Under the pieces are notes generated by a model. It did not search any database and had not been told where the DNA came from. It was given only the letters and a program-made list of their open reading frames with translations. Shown here one piece after another: positions 45,568-58,982 of a DNA stretch of 64,000 nucleotides (position 1 is the first letter of the stretch; each line of letters starts with the position of its first letter). The stretch is taken from NCBI GenBank assembly GCA_026120185.1, contig JANUWF010001275.1, positions 1 through 64,000 of the forward strand. The letters are read 5' to 3'. Position numbers and translations under genes: made by a program. Origin of the DNA: Voacanga thouarsii. Its lineage: Eukaryota; Streptophyta; Magnoliopsida; Gentianales; Apocynaceae.

Positions 45568-48006
45568 TGTGAAACCACACCTAAAGCCAAACTTAGAGTA
45601 GGGGGATCAAGATGCATATCATATTATTCTGCATAAGAATATATATTTTTTAATGGTTTATGTGCTTTAGAATTATGGTTTATAGGTTAAAAGGCTTAGT
45701 TATGCTTTTTGAGTAGGAAGGGTAAAACGGTAATTTTGCTTGAGGTCAAAATAGGAAGATGGCTTGAGGTTTAGATAAGAAGAATATTTAGGTGAGAAAA
45801 TAAGAATAAGAGTTGTTGTGATTTAGTTGTTAGACATTTGGAATTAATCTCTAAGGTCATGAGTTCAAATCCCATCACTTAAGTTTTATTCAAGATTATC
45901 TTAGTTATGTTTGAATTTTTGTTTTTCTTACATTCTTTAAAGTTAGGAATGTTGTCTTAAGGGAGACATGAAAAAAATGTTTTAACCATATAATCATGTC
46001 CTGAAAGGAATTCGAGAGGAATTCTTGTCCTTGTTATTACCTCTAGCTTTGTCATAATATCTTCACAATTTAAATTATTCAAAATTCATTAAATCTCTTC
46101 ATTTAATTCCAAAAATTCTGAGATAATTCCTTAGCCTTGAATTTCAAAAATTAATCTTTGAAGGTAGAGGATTGGCCGAAATTAGGGAGATGAATCCAAG
46201 AGAAATAAATCACCATGGTAGAATCTTCATGCTCACCTTCATGTTGTTCATGTTTTTAATGAAGGAAATCTGGAAATTTTCTAGAATTTTGGACTGTCTA
46301 GCTTTCGAAAAATTCAGTCAATACTCTTGCTCATTTGCTGCCAGAAAAATGGCCAATTCATGTAGCTTAAGGACTGAAATTTCTATGCAAAATTCGGACT
46401 GCATAAACTACACAAAATCAGAAAAATTCCAGTGCAATTTCGCTGCAAACCAAAATTGAAGCTGTTTTTCTTGTCATCAATCCAGAAAAACCTCCTCTAC
46501 TTTTCTCCTAAAAGAAGGCTGGAAACCAACCTAAAAAGACCCTAAAACACCCCTCAAAATTAGCTGCAAATTGGGCTGAAGAAATGTAGAAATTCTGCAC
46601 AGAAAATTTAGCAACCTTCGAAGCTTTGAACAACCTTGAAACCAGAAAAAATATAGTTTTGTCTCCTTAGGCCTAGGCTAAAAAACCACCTTCAAACCTC
46701 TGCAAAATGGACCTTGTTCAACCATGGACTGAACACCATTAACCTCCACACTTACTTGGACTCTATAATCACACCTCCAAAATCTCCTAAGATCACTCTA
46801 TCCAAAACACATTTGAGCTTCAAAAAAATTCCAGAATTTTTCTCCATGAAAACACACTTGTATTAAGCTAGCAAACCAGAATTTTCCCTGCCATTGAAGA
46901 CTACATTTTGGCCAGCCTTATAGCCTAAATAGCCTTCATTCCCTTGCCATAAAACTGATCAGTCCAGCCAGCACCATTGAAGAGCAAAGAAACCTCCAAT
47001 AAACAAACACCATTAGCTTATCTTCTACCTCAAACAACTCCACAATTTTCTCCATTTGAATTTCAAACAAAATCAGATTATTCTCTCTCCTTCTTGCTGA
47101 AAATTGAAACTCCTAATCACCCTAGACTATTCGGCCAACATCATTCTAGATTTCGTATAACTCTTCTCTCAAATTCTCTCAATTCTCACCAAGAACACCA
47201 ACAACACACACTACACTCCTTCAAGACAAAACCTACCCTAAACACCTCCAATCACTCTCAAATACTCCATATTACTCCTACTTAATCCTTGGTGTTCATT
47301 TCTAGTCTTTATAACACAAAATCACGCAAACACGATTTTTCAATTGGATCAAAACCAGTTTTTTTTTTTCTTGAAGGTCTCAAGAACATCATCAAGGTAA
47401 ATCAAGAACAACCTCCTTACTCATCCTCTTTCATTCAATCTTCAATGTACCATACTAATGCTCTCTCTCTCTCTCGGCCGAAATGGTTGATCATCAACCA
47501 TGACTGTTTCTTTCCCTTGGACAACTCAAGACTCTCAATCGTGTGGCCCTTCTTTAGCCTTCATCAAAGTAATCAACAATCAAGTATTTTTTTTCCCTTA
47601 ATCTTCCTTTTAAATTCTAAATTCAAGTCTCTTAAATGTTGATAGGAGGAATGGAAATGAATGGAGGATTGAGTGTATGCTTGTGAGTATGCTTGTGAAT
47701 GAAGGTGAGGGGGTTAGGACATGAAAATTATTGTATCTGACTAAGCTATATGAATTTTCTTAAGAATCAATGAATGTTCATCATGTCTTATGAGAGTATG
47801 GATGTTTAAAGCATGTTAGATGTTATGACACCTATGCTGAATAGGATTTTCATGTTCAGATTTCTATTGAAGCCATGAATGATGAATATGCCTAGTAGGA
47901 AATTAGCCTTGTGATAGTTAATTCAAGCATATGTTCATGAATGATTTAGCCTATTAGTTGATGTTTCGGAATATGTTCACAAATCTTGTTTAGCAATAGG
48001 AAAATC
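45568..48006 (+). repeat. LTR of Tekay-like family B, first 2.4 kb
   Basis: Begins TGTGAAACCAC and aligns with 54090 onward through GCAATAGGAAAATC, where copia F starts at 48007. The rest must lie to the right of copia F, outside the window, because copia F is itself cut by B2. The tRNA-like segment is at 45812-45876 (A box decayed to TGATTTAGTTG, B box AGTTCAAATCC). ORFs inside (46172-46459, 46977-47285, 47289-47642) have no homologous frame in other copies. Confidence 0.9.
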
Positions 48007-49438
48007 TGTTAGGATATATGTCATCTTAGACTAGGTTTCTGATATTAAAATCAAATGTTTTAATAAAAGATTTTTTTTTTCAAAAATTGTTTGTGAATTT
48101 ACAATTTTATTTGTGCACAATTACATTTGGAAAAGACCCATTGTGTTTATGTAAATGGTCCATGTGAATGGAGGCCTTTCATAGTAAGGTATGGATCATG
48201 GATTACTGAACACATAAACTTTTGTTCTTAACGGTTGATGAGAATGGGAATCTCACCATGTGTTAGGTTATTATGTTGTGAATTCTAAATAGGGAATGGC
48301 TTACCTTTAGCCAGTGAGTAGTCCACTCACTTCATGACATGAGCGTATTTAGAATACGTAGAACAGGACTTGTAGTAATAGTTTCTAAAAGTACTATATG
48401 GTAGAAACCTAGACTACTACCACTATAGCGTGGACTAGTACTTTACGACTTGAGTATGAATTGGTGGTCTGACGAAGCTGGAAGCATAAGCTTTGATATG
48501 CTATAGTTGAGGTTCTATCATAGGGCTAACATATTTGCATGTTGGGTATGTGTTACTAGTTAGTTAAGACAAACTTGTATAAGATAGTTTCTATACTATA
48601 TCGCCCCTTGTGATTGTCTGAATGATCTAAATATCCAAGGCCCTGGGAAACATGACTTGGATGTTTGTTTTAGGGTAGCTCCCTTGGAAAGCGGAAACAA
48701 TCCAGGAAGTCGTGGATCATTGCACTAGAGGCCTAAGGATGGTAGATGTTATTTAGAGAGGTGTTAGTATACTTCTTCCTCTCTGAATGTACAACAATGT
48801 ATAAAGGGTTATTTTAGTCATTACACCTGTAAATCAGAGACTTTGCTAATGCAGCACTGTCCTTGGGGTCAATATTTCCTTATAGTGATGTTAGGAAATA
48901 TTTAAAATGCAAAATATAGCTATTTATATGGCAAGGGTATTTTGGTCATTTTAGTAGCCAAGGCGGTGTGTCTTTTGGTCTCCAGTATAGACCGTGAGTC
49001 CTAAATAAATACGGGCTAAGGAATTAAATTAAATTAAATAGAATTTATTTTATTTAAGTAACCTGATTTAATTACTAAGCTAGAATAAAATAAAGGTCGA
49101 TAGAGAAAGAATTAATTAAATTAGTTTAGTGAGCTAATTAATTATTCAGGGCACTGGCCCAGTTTGAATAATTAGGGATTAATCTGGGACTAAACTAATT
49201 TAGGCTTATTTAATTGGATTGGTTTATTTGGGCTAAAAAAATTAATTATTTGTTGGGCCATTAAGTTGGTTCTAACTAGAATAATTAATTAAGCCTAAAA
49301 GGTTAAACTAAGAGTCCAATAGCTCAATCCAGTTTAACCTAGGGTTTTATTTAGGATAAACATGAGGATTGGAAATAACGTCGTTGTTACAGAACACACT
49401 CTCTGAGAGACGGCTTCTTCTCTGTGGAAAAGCCCAAG

Positions 49439-49472
<34 letters not shown>

Positions 49473-49837
49473 GAAAATTTCCTAGCCTATTAGTTATTCA
49501 CTAAACAGTAGTTAGGCAGGCCATATACTGGAAGACCGAGAGTTCGGCATTCACATACATGCAAAGGTGGAGTAGGAGGCTTGCAGGAATCGCACCAGAG
49601 GCTTCCATAAGCACACCTACCCCGATTGCGTACGTTTCGGTCCAGCCACCTTTGAGAACCAGAAGGAGACGTAAAAATTTTAAAACCTCGGGATTAGGAC
49701 AGGGCACAACCGGCACTGGCTAGGGTTGCCGGAGCCGGTGCCGGCCTTGCCCTGGAATCCCTGTTCTTATTTTTTCAGTTTTTTTTTTATGTTCTTTTCC
49801 ATTGCATGCCCTGTGTTTTCTACTTTCTATGCCTTCA
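48007..49837 (+). repeat. 5' LTR of copia F
   Basis: About 1.83 kb, TGTTAGGATATA to TATGCCTTCA, defined by the break in LTR-B on the left and the PBS two bases to the right. A (TC)n tract is at 49441-49471. Without the partner LTR the right boundary is inferred. It has a GC-rich CCGGCACTGGC...GCCGGAGCCGG stretch near 49705-49745. Confidence 0.78.
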
Positions 49838-49839
49838 AT

Positions 49840-49851
49840 TGGTATCAAAGC
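49840..49851 (+). other. Primer binding site of copia F
   Basis: TGGTATCAAAGC, initiator tRNA-Met type with one G-to-A difference from the sites at 8491 and 58421. Confidence 0.85.
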
Positions 49852-50409
49852 ATGAAGGTTTTGTGAAAGTATGGGGAGCATACAATTAAGGGAAAATATA
49901 ATGGAAATTTTCAAAAGGATATGTTTCAGAAAATCCTTGTTTTAAAAGGCTAAGTGGGAGAGGGGTTCCAATGGCCCCACGGCTTCCATCACGATTCTCA
50001 TTAGAGATCATGGGTCCCTTCACGTCACCTTGGGAGTGAACCCGTATAGGATGAGAATACCACAAGGATCTAGATCTAATAGAGTGATGTAATTAATAAC
50101 CCGGGGCACGTACTATAATTGGCCAGCCCCTCGTTGGAGGTCATAGTGCGAGGTATGTCCATAGGAAATGAGAGGAAATGACCATCCCCTCGATAGAGTT
50201 ATCTTCTAGATCATTACCTAAAAGGAAAATTAATTTGTGATAGTTAACACACTTAGCTTAGGAAATTTTTAATCTTCTCAAGAAGCTATTTAAGTTTTCC
50301 TAAGAGCCAAATTGATTATTATCAGTTTTGATAATAAGGATAAAGTGCATATATTCGTTTAGTTTTCACATACTAAATCTTTTTTCTTTTATTTTTCAAT
50401 TTTTCAGAA

Positions 50410-51235
50410 ATGGTAGGAGGTTTTTTTAGTCCATTGGCCGTTATTCTATGAGAAAATAAGCTAACTGGACCAAACTATGTGGACTGGAAAAGGAACCTAG
50501 ACATAATACTCACAATGGAAGAGTATAAGTATGTCCTTTACGAAACCTGCCTTATTATCGGGGAGGGTTCCACTGCCGAGGAGGGTGAGGCTGAGAAGGC
50601 ATAGAAGAAGGCCGACGAGGTGGCTCGTTGTTACATGTTGGCCTCCATGTCTAATGTGCTCCAATCCAAACATGAGCACATGACCACTGTGTATGACATA
50701 ACCCAATCATTAGCCATGATGTTCGCGGATAAGAGTCGGCCCGCAAGGCAGGAGGCTCTTCGAATCATCATTAACACTAAGATGGCTGAGAGAGCATCAG
50801 TCAGAGAGCATAGGCTTCAGATAATTGCTTCTTTTGAGGAGGCAAAAATCTTAGGGGCTGTCATTGACCCCGAGAGCCAAGTGGACATGGTTCTCGAACC
50901 TCTACCAGGTTCTTGTACTTGGTTGAAGTTGAACTATAACATGAACAAGTTGAACATGGGTTTGATTGAGTTGATGAAAGAGCTCTAGATGGCAGAGAAA
51001 GTTATGAAGCCACAATCTAAGGCTATGATTGCTAAGGCTTCATCTTCTAGAACTGGGCCCAAGCCCAGAAAGTTCAAGAAGAAGAAGGGGAACGCAACGG
51101 TCTAGCCCAAGACCCAACCCAAAGACAAACCCAATGGCAAGTACTTCAAGTGTGCGCTCAAGAAACATTGGAAAAAGGAATGTCCAGATCTTCAAGCCAA
51201 GAAAAACCCCACAGGTAATATTTTTTATCTAGAAT
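50410..51235 (+). pseudogene. Copia F Gag
   Basis: ATG at 50410 (MVGGFFSPLAVIL), then a stop after 13 codons and KLTGPNYVDWKRNLDIIL, the conserved copia Gag entry. 50620-50988 is open: CYMLASMSNVLQSKHEHM, the SLAMMFADKSRPARQE block, and LEPLPGSC. A Lys-rich linker and a degraded zinc knuckle follow near 51140-51190 (Y-F-K-C...H-W-K-K-E-C; first Cys changed to Tyr). About 570 bp of leader without a conserved ORF separate it from the PBS. Confidence 0.87.
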
Positions 51236-51690
51236 CTATATCAATGGTTGGATCAACTTCCACTTGGATTGTTGATTCAGGAGCTAATGATCATATCTAT
51301 AACTCCTTGCAGGGGTTTAGAAAGATTAGAAGACTCCAGAAGGGCGAACATGGACTACGTGTAGGAAATGGAGCACAAGTTTGGGCTTTTGCAATAGGAG
51401 AGCTGGATGTTGTATTTGATTGTAATATAATAGTGGTTTTGAAGATATTTTATATGTACTTAGATTTAGACAGAATTTGATTTCGGTTGCAAAACTAATA
51501 AATCAAGGATATTCTTATCTTTCTATTCTGGTATTTCTATTAGTAGAGATGGAGAAATTTTATGTACTAGGCACATGTATAGGAATATATTTTTCTTAAA
51601 CCCTATCAATAATTAATTATATAATGCTCGATCTGAACCTTTAATAAGGAAGAGAAAGACCAATATCAATGACTCTTATCTTTGGCATCT
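51236..51690 (+). pseudogene. Copia F aspartic protease
   Basis: TWIVDSGANDHIYNSLQGF holds the D-S-G active site (near 51270-51278). RVGNGAQVWAFAIG (the flap-side V-G-N-G) follows. It is open to 51480 and then degenerates by stops and A/T-rich changes up to the GAG-pre-integrase. Confidence 0.85.
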
Positions 51691-52630
51691 AAGGTTGGGG
51701 CATATCAACTTAACCAGGATTCAGAGATTGATCCATAATGGGCCTTTGAGCTCATTGAGATTGAAAAATTGGCCTCAGTGTGAGTCCTGCCTAATAGGAA
51801 AGATGACCAAAAGGTCATTTGCCCCTAAGACAGATAGAGCCAAGGAGGTATTGAGACTTGTTCAAACTGATGTGTGTGGTCCCCTGTCTACACTAGCTAG
51901 AAAAGGTTTTTAGTACCTCATCATTTTTCACGGATGATTGTACAAGGTTTGGTTATGTTTACCTGGTGAGACGCAAGTTTGACTCTTTTGACAAGTTTAA
52001 AAAGTTTAAGGCTGAAGTGGAACATCAGACAGGTAAATTGATCACGACCTTACAATCGGATTGTGGTGGAGAGTACCTCCTTGGTGAATTTAAGGACTAC
52101 ATGGTATATCGTGGGATAGTATCCCAACTCTCTGCACTGGGGACACCCCAGCAGAACGGAGTAGCTGAAAGAAGGAACAAGAAATTGATGGAAATGATCC
52201 GAAGCATGATGTCTCATGCTACTCTTCCAGTGCCTTTTTGGGATATGCCTTGGAAACAGCGGCATATATTCTGAACTTAGTGCCTTCCAAGTCAGTACTT
52301 AGGACTACCTATGGGATGTGGACCGGGGGTAAGCCAAATCTGAATCATCTCAGGATATGGGGTTGTCTAGCTTATGTACTGGTCAAGGGAGACGAGTTGG
52401 AACCAATATCAGAATTATGCTATTTTATTGGGTATTCAAAAGGGACAAAGGGTGGTTACTTTTATTATCCTAAGAAGCAGAAGGTACTGTTTAGTACCAA
52501 TGCTAGATACTTAGAGGATAATCAAAGTACTTCCACAAAAGGTTCAACTAGGTTGGAACTGGAGGAGAGGTTTTCTTTGGAAGCAACTTTTTCTGACCTA
52601 ATTGTGAAACAAGAAGAGGCACCACCTTAA
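51656..52630 (+). pseudogene. Copia F integrase
   Basis: LWHLRLGHINLTRIQRL with CESCLIGKMTKRSF gives the H-H-C-C zinc region. LRLVQTDVCGPLS carries the first catalytic Asp; a stop and a one-base shift follow near 51912. 51966-52274 has TLQSDCGGEY (second Asp) and TPQQNGVAERRN (Glu), so all three D-D-E residues are present. 52238-52630, in another frame, has GYALETAAYILNLVPSK, the GGKPNLNHLRIWGCLAY block and FIGYSKGTKGGYFYYP. Best preserved domain of this element. Confidence 0.9.
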
Positions 52631-54089
52631 GAGCTTGTACAAATAGAACCTCATCGTAGTGGGAGATTATCTAGGATTCCAGAAAGATGGACTAGAGAAG
52701 CTTTCGAGCTGGTCTCCAACCATCAGGAACAAGACCCCACTAGATATGAGGAGGCTATTGCTGATGCTAATGCAAATCTGTGGCATAAAGCAATGAAAGT
52801 CAAGATTGAGTTTATGTATCTCAATCAAGCTTGGGATCTTGTTGCTTCACCTGAAATGATAAAACCTATAGGGTGTAAGTGGGTATACAAGAGAAAGAGG
52901 GGAGTCGATGGGAAGGTGGAAACCTTCAAAGCTAGGCTTGTGACGAAAGGGTATACTCAGAAAGAGGGAATCGACTATAAGGAAACTTTTTCCTCGGTAG
53001 CCATGTTTAAGTCCATCCGTATCCTCCTTGCCATCATATGTCGTTATGAGTATGAGATATGGTAAATGGATGTCAAGATGACATTTTTAAATGGCCATCT
53101 TAATGAAGACATCTATATGTCCCAACCGGAATGCTTTATTGCTAAAGGCCAAGAGCATATAGTTTGCAACTTTAAGAAGTCCATTTATGGACTTAAGTAG
53201 GCATCGAGAGCGTGGAACATTTGTTTTGATGAGACTATAAAGTCTTATAGTTTTGTCCAAAATAAGGATGAACCATGCGTGTACAGAAACCTTGAAGGCA
53301 TTAATATGGTTTTCTTGTCTTGTATGTGGATGATATTCTACTCATTGAAATGATGTAGGGTCATTATCATGTACACAGGTTTGGCTGCCTAGTCAATTTA
53401 GTATGAAGGACTTGAGAGAAGCCAGCTACATTCTTAGAATTAGACTTCTTAGAAATAGGAAGCAGAGAATATTAGGATTATCCCAAGTGGCATACATTGA
53501 CAAGATGTTGGCCAGGTATAGCATGGACTGATGTAAGAGAGCTCTAATTCCTTGCAGACATGGGTTGTCATTTTCTTCAAAGGACTGTCCTAGGTCTCAG
53601 GAAGAAAATGACAGAATGAGTAGGATTCCCTATTCTTCGGCTGTGGGAAGTCTTATATACGCCATGCTGTGTACTATGCTAGATATTTGCTTTGCGTAGG
53701 CTTGGTTAGTAGATATCAATCAAACCCTGGGGGGGTTCATTGGCAAGCTGTAAAGCATATTCTCAAGTACCTCAAGGGAACGAGAGATTATATGCGAGTT
53801 TATAGGGCTGATAACTTAGTTCCTAAAAGATATACAGATTCAGACTTCTAGAAGGATAATGATGAGAGAATATCCACTAGTGGATATATCTTCACCTTGT
53901 CTGGAGGAGCTATTTCATGAAGGACTATCGAGCACTCTTGCATTACTGATTCAACTATGGAAGGTGAGTATATGGCAGCTTCGGAGGCATCCAAGGAAGC
54001 AGTTTAGCTCTAAAAGTTCCTTTCAGAACATGGAGTCATGCTACATATGGACAGTCCGATTGTGATGTATTGCAATAACACTGGAGCAG
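52631..54089 (+). pseudogene. Copia F reverse transcriptase and RNase H, cut by B2
   Basis: RSGRLSRIPERW, then 52793-53065 with CKWVYKRKRGVDGK and FKARLVTKGYTQKEGIDY, a stop at the W of IWQMDVK (53063), LNGHLNEDIYMSQPE and SIYGLK with a stop replacing Gln. The YVDD motif region (53320-53345) is frameshifted. RNase H pieces: 53669-53851 (WQAVKHILKYLKGTRDY, YTDSDF), TSGYIFTLSGGAISW, STMEGEYMAASEASKE, then YCNNTGA ending at 54089 where LTR B2 begins. AGCAG (54085-54089) would be the TSD; its partner is outside the window. Confidence 0.87.
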
Positions 54090-54334
54090 TATGAAACCCC
54101 ACCTAAAGCCAACCCTAGAGTAAGGGGGTCGGGATGCATATCATATTTTTTTGCATGAATATATATGCTTTTGAATGATTTTATGTGCTTTAGAGTTGTG
54201 GATTATAGGTTCAAATGCTTAGTTATGCTTATTGAGTAGGAGGAGTAAAATAGTAATTTTACTTGAGGTCAAAATAGGAAGAAAGCTTGAGGATTTCATA
54301 AGAAAAATATGTGGCTAAGAAAATAGGAACAAGA

Positions 54335-54398
54335 GTTAGTGTGGTTTAGTGGTTAGAACTTGGTGAATTAATTTCTAAGGTCATGAGTTCAAATCCCA
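54335..54398 (+). other. tRNA-like A/B-box segment in LTR B2
   Basis: A box TGGTTTAGTGG (54342-54352), B box AGTTCAAATCC (54386-54396), 33 nt apart, at the same LTR offset (about 250 bp) as in B1. A-box bases are identical to B1 although surrounding bases vary. Confidence 0.55.
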
Positions 54399-55985
54399 TC
54401 ATTTAAGCTTTTGTCATGATTATCTTAACTAAGTTTAAATTTTTTTTTTCTTACATTCCATGAAAATAGGAATGTTATCTTAGGGGAGACATGAAGAGAA
54501 TGTCATAATCTTATCCTCATCTCCTAAAAAGAATTCTAGGGGAATTCTTATCCTTTTATTACCTCTAGCTTGTCCTAACATCTTTATAATTTAAATCCAT
54601 TAAATCTCTTCTTTTGAATTCCAAAAAAATTCTGTGATAATTTCTCTACCTTGAATTTCGAAAATCAGATTTGGAGGATGGGAAGTTGGCCGAAAATAGG
54701 AGGGGAAATAGGAAGGGTTTCCAAGAGAAATCAACTACCATGAAAGAACCTTCAAATTCACCTTCATGTTGTTCATATTCTAGTCAAGGGAAATCTAGAA
54801 ATTTTGCAGAATTTTTTGCAGACATCTCTTCAAAAAATTCAGTCAGTAAACCCACACATTTGCTGCTAGGAAAATGGTCATTTCATGTGGCTTGAAGGCT
54901 GGAAAATCTGTGCAATTTTCGGACTGCACAAACTGTGCAAAACCAGAAAAAAATTTTGGGCATTTCGCAGCTTTCAATCTGGAAAATGAAGCTGTTTTAG
55001 TCCATCTTCAAGCCAGCAAAACACCTCTGTTTTTCTCCAGAAATAAGGCTGGAAAATCACCTTTGAAAGACCTTCAAACCCCCTCAAGAAACAGCTGCAA
55101 ATAGGGTTGGAGAAGTGCAGCAAATTCTGCACAAAAATCCTTCATCAACCTTCGAAACTCTTGAACCTTGAAATCAGAATTTTTCCAGCTTTGCTTCCTT
55201 CAAGCCTAGGCCGAAAATCACCCTTCAACTTTTGTAAAATTGACCCTTGTTCAGCCATGGACTGAACAAATGACCTTCACACTTACCTTGAGTACATGGA
55301 CTCCATAACCACACCTCAAAACCCTCCTAAGATCACTCCATTCAAACTCTTTTTGAACTTCAAATAATTTCAGATTTTTGCTCCATGAAAACACTCTTGT
55401 ATCAAGCTAATAAACCAGAATTTTCTCTGCCATCTTAGACTGCATTTTGGCTAGCCTTCTAACCTGAACAAGCTTCACTCATTTTAGCAAATGTAGCTAG
55501 TTCAACCGGCACCATTGCAGAGCATAGAAACCTTCCTTGATCAAACACCATAGCTAACCTCCTACCTTAAACAACTCCACAACTTCCTCCATTTAAATTT
55601 CAAAAAAAAAATCTGATCACTCTCTCTCCCATATGCTGAAAACCGAAACTCCTATCCACCCCAAACCATTCGGCCAACAGCTCTCCAGAAAATTGTGAGC
55701 CTTTTCTCTTATTCTCTCCATCTTTCACCAAGAAACACACACTAAACTTCTTCAAGCCTAAACCTACTCTAAACCCTTACAATCACTCTCAAATACTCCA
55801 AATCACTTCTATTTAATCCCTAAACTTCATTTCTGGGATTTATAACACGAAAACTCGCAAAAAAGAATTTTCAAACGGATCGAAATTAGCCTTTTCCCTT
55901 GAAGGTTTCAAGAACATCAACAAGGTAAATCAAGAACAACCTTCTTGTTCATCCTTTTTCCATTCAACTTTTAATATACTCTCCT

Positions 55986-55988
<3 letters not shown>

Positions 55989-56031
<43 letters not shown>
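55989..56031. repeat. (TC)n microsatellite in LTR B2
   Basis: 43 bp of uninterrupted TC repeats. Shorter CT-rich tracts lie at the same place in B1 (13988-14010), its 3' LTR (20574-20596) and the LTR at 47461-47475. Confidence 0.95.
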
Positions 56032-56033
<2 letters not shown>

Positions 56034-58420
56034 CGAAATGGTTGATCAACCATCAACCATGGCTGTTTTTTTTCGGTGGATCACTCAAGGCTCTCTATCG
56101 CGCGTGGACCTTCTTTTGTCTTCATCAAAGCAATCGACAATTAAGTATCTATTCTTAAATCCTTTCTTTTTAAATTCTGAAATCATGTCTCCTAGGTGTT
56201 GATAGGGAGATAGAGTATGAATGGAGGTTGAGTATATGCATGTGAATTAAGGGGATGGAGTTAAGACATGATGATTGTTGTATAAGGCTAAGTTGTATGT
56301 GTTGTCTTTTTGGAATCATTGTATGTTCCTCGTGCTTAATGAATTTTATGGATGGTTGAAGCATGTTAGAGATCATGACACCAAAGGTGATTAGGCTCTT
56401 ATGTTTCTATTTTCCATTGAAGCCATTAATGAAGATTATGCCTAGAAGGAAGTTAGCCTTCTGATAGTATGTGTGAAGTCAAGCATGTGTTCATGAATGG
56501 ATTGGTTTATTATTTGATGTTGGAGAATGTGTTTATGAATCTTTTCTAGCAATAGGAAAATCATGGTGGAAGAGTATTTCCTTGTTAAGTCTAGATTATT
56601 TTTATTAACAAAATTTTGTTACTTTAAATGGAATTACTACTATATTTTTCTCTATAAAATTCGAAACTCTAGGAGGATTTGGAATGGTTTATTAATTAAA
56701 ATATTAATATTTTCTTTATCAAATGAATGAGATCTTTTGTTAATAATAATATATATATAGTAATAAATCATTTATAACAAATAAAATATTAGAATTAATT
56801 GATGACCTTATAGGCCTTAGTTCAAACTTTTACCTACATACCTAAATATTATTTATATTAAAATCTATTTGTTATTTATTAATTTAAAATTTAAAATAAT
56901 TCATTTATTATTAATTTCATTTATTACTAATTAATTATTATATAAAAATAATAAATAAATATTTGCAATTTATTATTTACTTATAATAAGGCTATTTTTA
57001 ATTACCATTTGTTAATATTGTTAGACTTAATATTATTTAAAATTGAAATCTTCTTTTATTTATTAATAGCTCACAAGAATTATTAAATGAGTCTATAATT
57101 TATTAGCAACTATTTTAGAACCCCAAGTTATTTTAACTTATTAAACTAGACTTATTCTATAAAATTCTTTGGCATCTAGCCTTAAAGCTTAGGACATTAG
57201 GATCATGGCTAGTCATGGTTGTAACTAGTTGAGCTAAGACATTATTTATGTAAGGCAGGTATAGGTCGAATGTAACCTTATATTTTGTGTTTACCCCAGG
57301 TGGGGTTAGGTCAGCCTTGGAAGACTTTTGAGTTTGAGCAAGCAAAGAATCAGGTAATCCCCTGCATGGAATTTTGTGAAGACCAAAAATTGTTGTGACA
57401 AGCTAAATGCGATATGTATGGAAATTCATGTTGTAAAGGAAATTAAGGACTATTTTTCCTATTTATTTCAGTCAAGTAAATCATTTGGAAATCAAACAAG
57501 CAGTTTTAAACAAAATGCTAAACCCTTTCTAAAACCCAACTTTGACAAGACTTTTAAAAACCCTTAATTGCTATTTCCAAATAAAGCAGATTATGATCAA
57601 ATTTCTCCCAAGTGGGACCATCAACGTTGAGTACTCAATAAGGGTAGATCACCAGGACTAGTCTTTGAAGGGTTAGGGTAAGTCTCTCAGTAGGTGGCCA
57701 CCTCTGAGGGGTGAGTCCTTCATTGATAGGATGCCAATCTGGTAGGTCATGCCGGTCCGAGCTAGCAAGTTTCAGTCCTGTGGACTGTGTGTTCCGGAGT
57801 GGACAACCGGTATGTTTGGGTGTAGAGATGGAGGAGTATCTCACCCGGTAGGCCGTACACCTACCCTTTGTCAGCTTGCACAAAGTGTGGCATTCTGACT
57901 GTTACTTAGTCATGGGGCCCAACGTGTGGTAACCCATGGCTACCCATTTGAGTGGTTGTATTTATTGTGCACATGTATGGTTTGAAAAGCGAAACGCCAC
58001 TCTTTATTTTCAACACTTATTTATTGCTTGCCAGCACTTTCCCTTATGAAACTTTTACAACTTGCATACATGAATTATTTTACCTGAAACACTCAAAGCA
58101 CACACGGGCTTACTGAGATTTTTATCTCACCACCTTTTATGCCATGTTTTTAGGGAGATCCTGCTGTGGAGGTCATTAGCTAGATTATGGCCTATGCTTT
58201 GAAGACTTGTGTTATTTTCCTTATGTGACGTTTTGAGAGATTGTTGCCAACAATTTATTTTGGATTTGTACCAGTATTTATCTTTTGGGTTGTAATAAGT
58301 TTAAAATTTTAAAGTCTTTATTTTATTTTTTTCTATGTAACCTAGTTATAAAGACCACTTGTCCTCTGGACGGGGCGACATCCTTGGCCCTGATGGGCCG
58401 AGGTAGTGGGGTGTTACAAG

Positions 58421-58433
58421 TGGTATCAGAGCC
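58421..58433 (+). other. Primer binding site of B2
   Basis: TGGTATCAGAGCC, a perfect initiator tRNA-Met PBS two bases after the LTR. Confidence 0.93.
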
Positions 58434-58517
58434 TAGGTTTAGGCAAGTATTGATGGTATATGTCTTCATTTATTAAGTTCAAACTGTTTATCTGACCTGT
58501 CTTGTTTGTGCTGTAGG

Positions 58518-58982
58518 ATGGTTAGAATGATTAGAACTGCAAGGAAAGGGTAGCAATGGCACCCTTCCATTCCTATCTACTCGGAGGACTTACCAGTACC
58601 TCAGCCTGCACCACAGCCAATCATTACCCTGGATGATAGTAGTGACGATGAGGTCCAGATCATTGAGCCACCTCCAATACCCGTGATCGACCTGGTTACT
58701 GATAGTGAAGACTAGGAGATAGACATAGAATATGTTCCCCTCCCTCCTAGTCCCATAGTTGACTTGGCAGCTGACAGTGATGACCCGGGGGAGATAGATT
58801 ATGAATCTCCACCTAGACCTTCCTTTGTAACCCCACCCAATCAGGTTGAAACCGGGGAGAGTTCTAGTAGACCTGGGAAGGAGCCAATGGATGGGTTTGC
58901 CAATGGGGCTGGGAGAGACTTCACTAGGAATTCTGGGGGGTGGTTATATGAGGCTAACTTTGAAGATTCTGATGAGGACTAG
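58518..58982 (+). pseudogene. Acidic accessory ORF upstream of gag in B2
   Basis: Counterpart of 16470-16998. ATG at 58518 (MVRMIRTARKG), a stop after 11 codons, then the conserved acidic frame with a second stop near 58713. Readable blocks: DDSSDDEVQIIEPPPIPVID (the V-I-D-L-V-T-D-S-E-D element), PIVDLAADSDDPGEIDYE, SPPRPSF and a C-terminus SGGWLYEAN...SDED, then TAG. 72 codons are open at 58764-58982. B1 and B2 share the frame, layout and both ends. It would be translated before Gag, but role and family are unknown to me. Confidence 0.62.

Larger units (their letters stand above)
48007..54089 (+). mobile_element. Ty1/copia element F, 3'-truncated in this window
   Basis: Plus-strand copia inserted in LTR-B. 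It has a proposed 5' LTR (48007-49837), PBS, leader, Gag, PR, INT, RT and RNase H, cut at 54089 by element B2. It differs from family A in LTR and protein. Stops and frameshifts occur in every domain. The 3' end lies beyond B2. I do not assign a clade. Confidence 0.9.
54090..58418 (+). repeat. 5' LTR of B2 (4.3 kb)
   Basis: 4,329 bp, TATGAAACCCC (canonical TGTGAAACCCC with one G-to-A change, as shown by 63812) to GGGGTGTTACA. It contains the tRNA-like segment at 54335-54398, a 43-bp (TC)n at 55989-56031, and an A/T-rich block at 56580-57170. The best reference copy of the family. Confidence 0.95.

Noticed and set aside
46977..47642. Two ORFs (102 and 117 codons) in LTR-B
   Set aside because: The homologous regions in B1 and B2 LTRs are frameshifted and stopped, so no protein is conserved.
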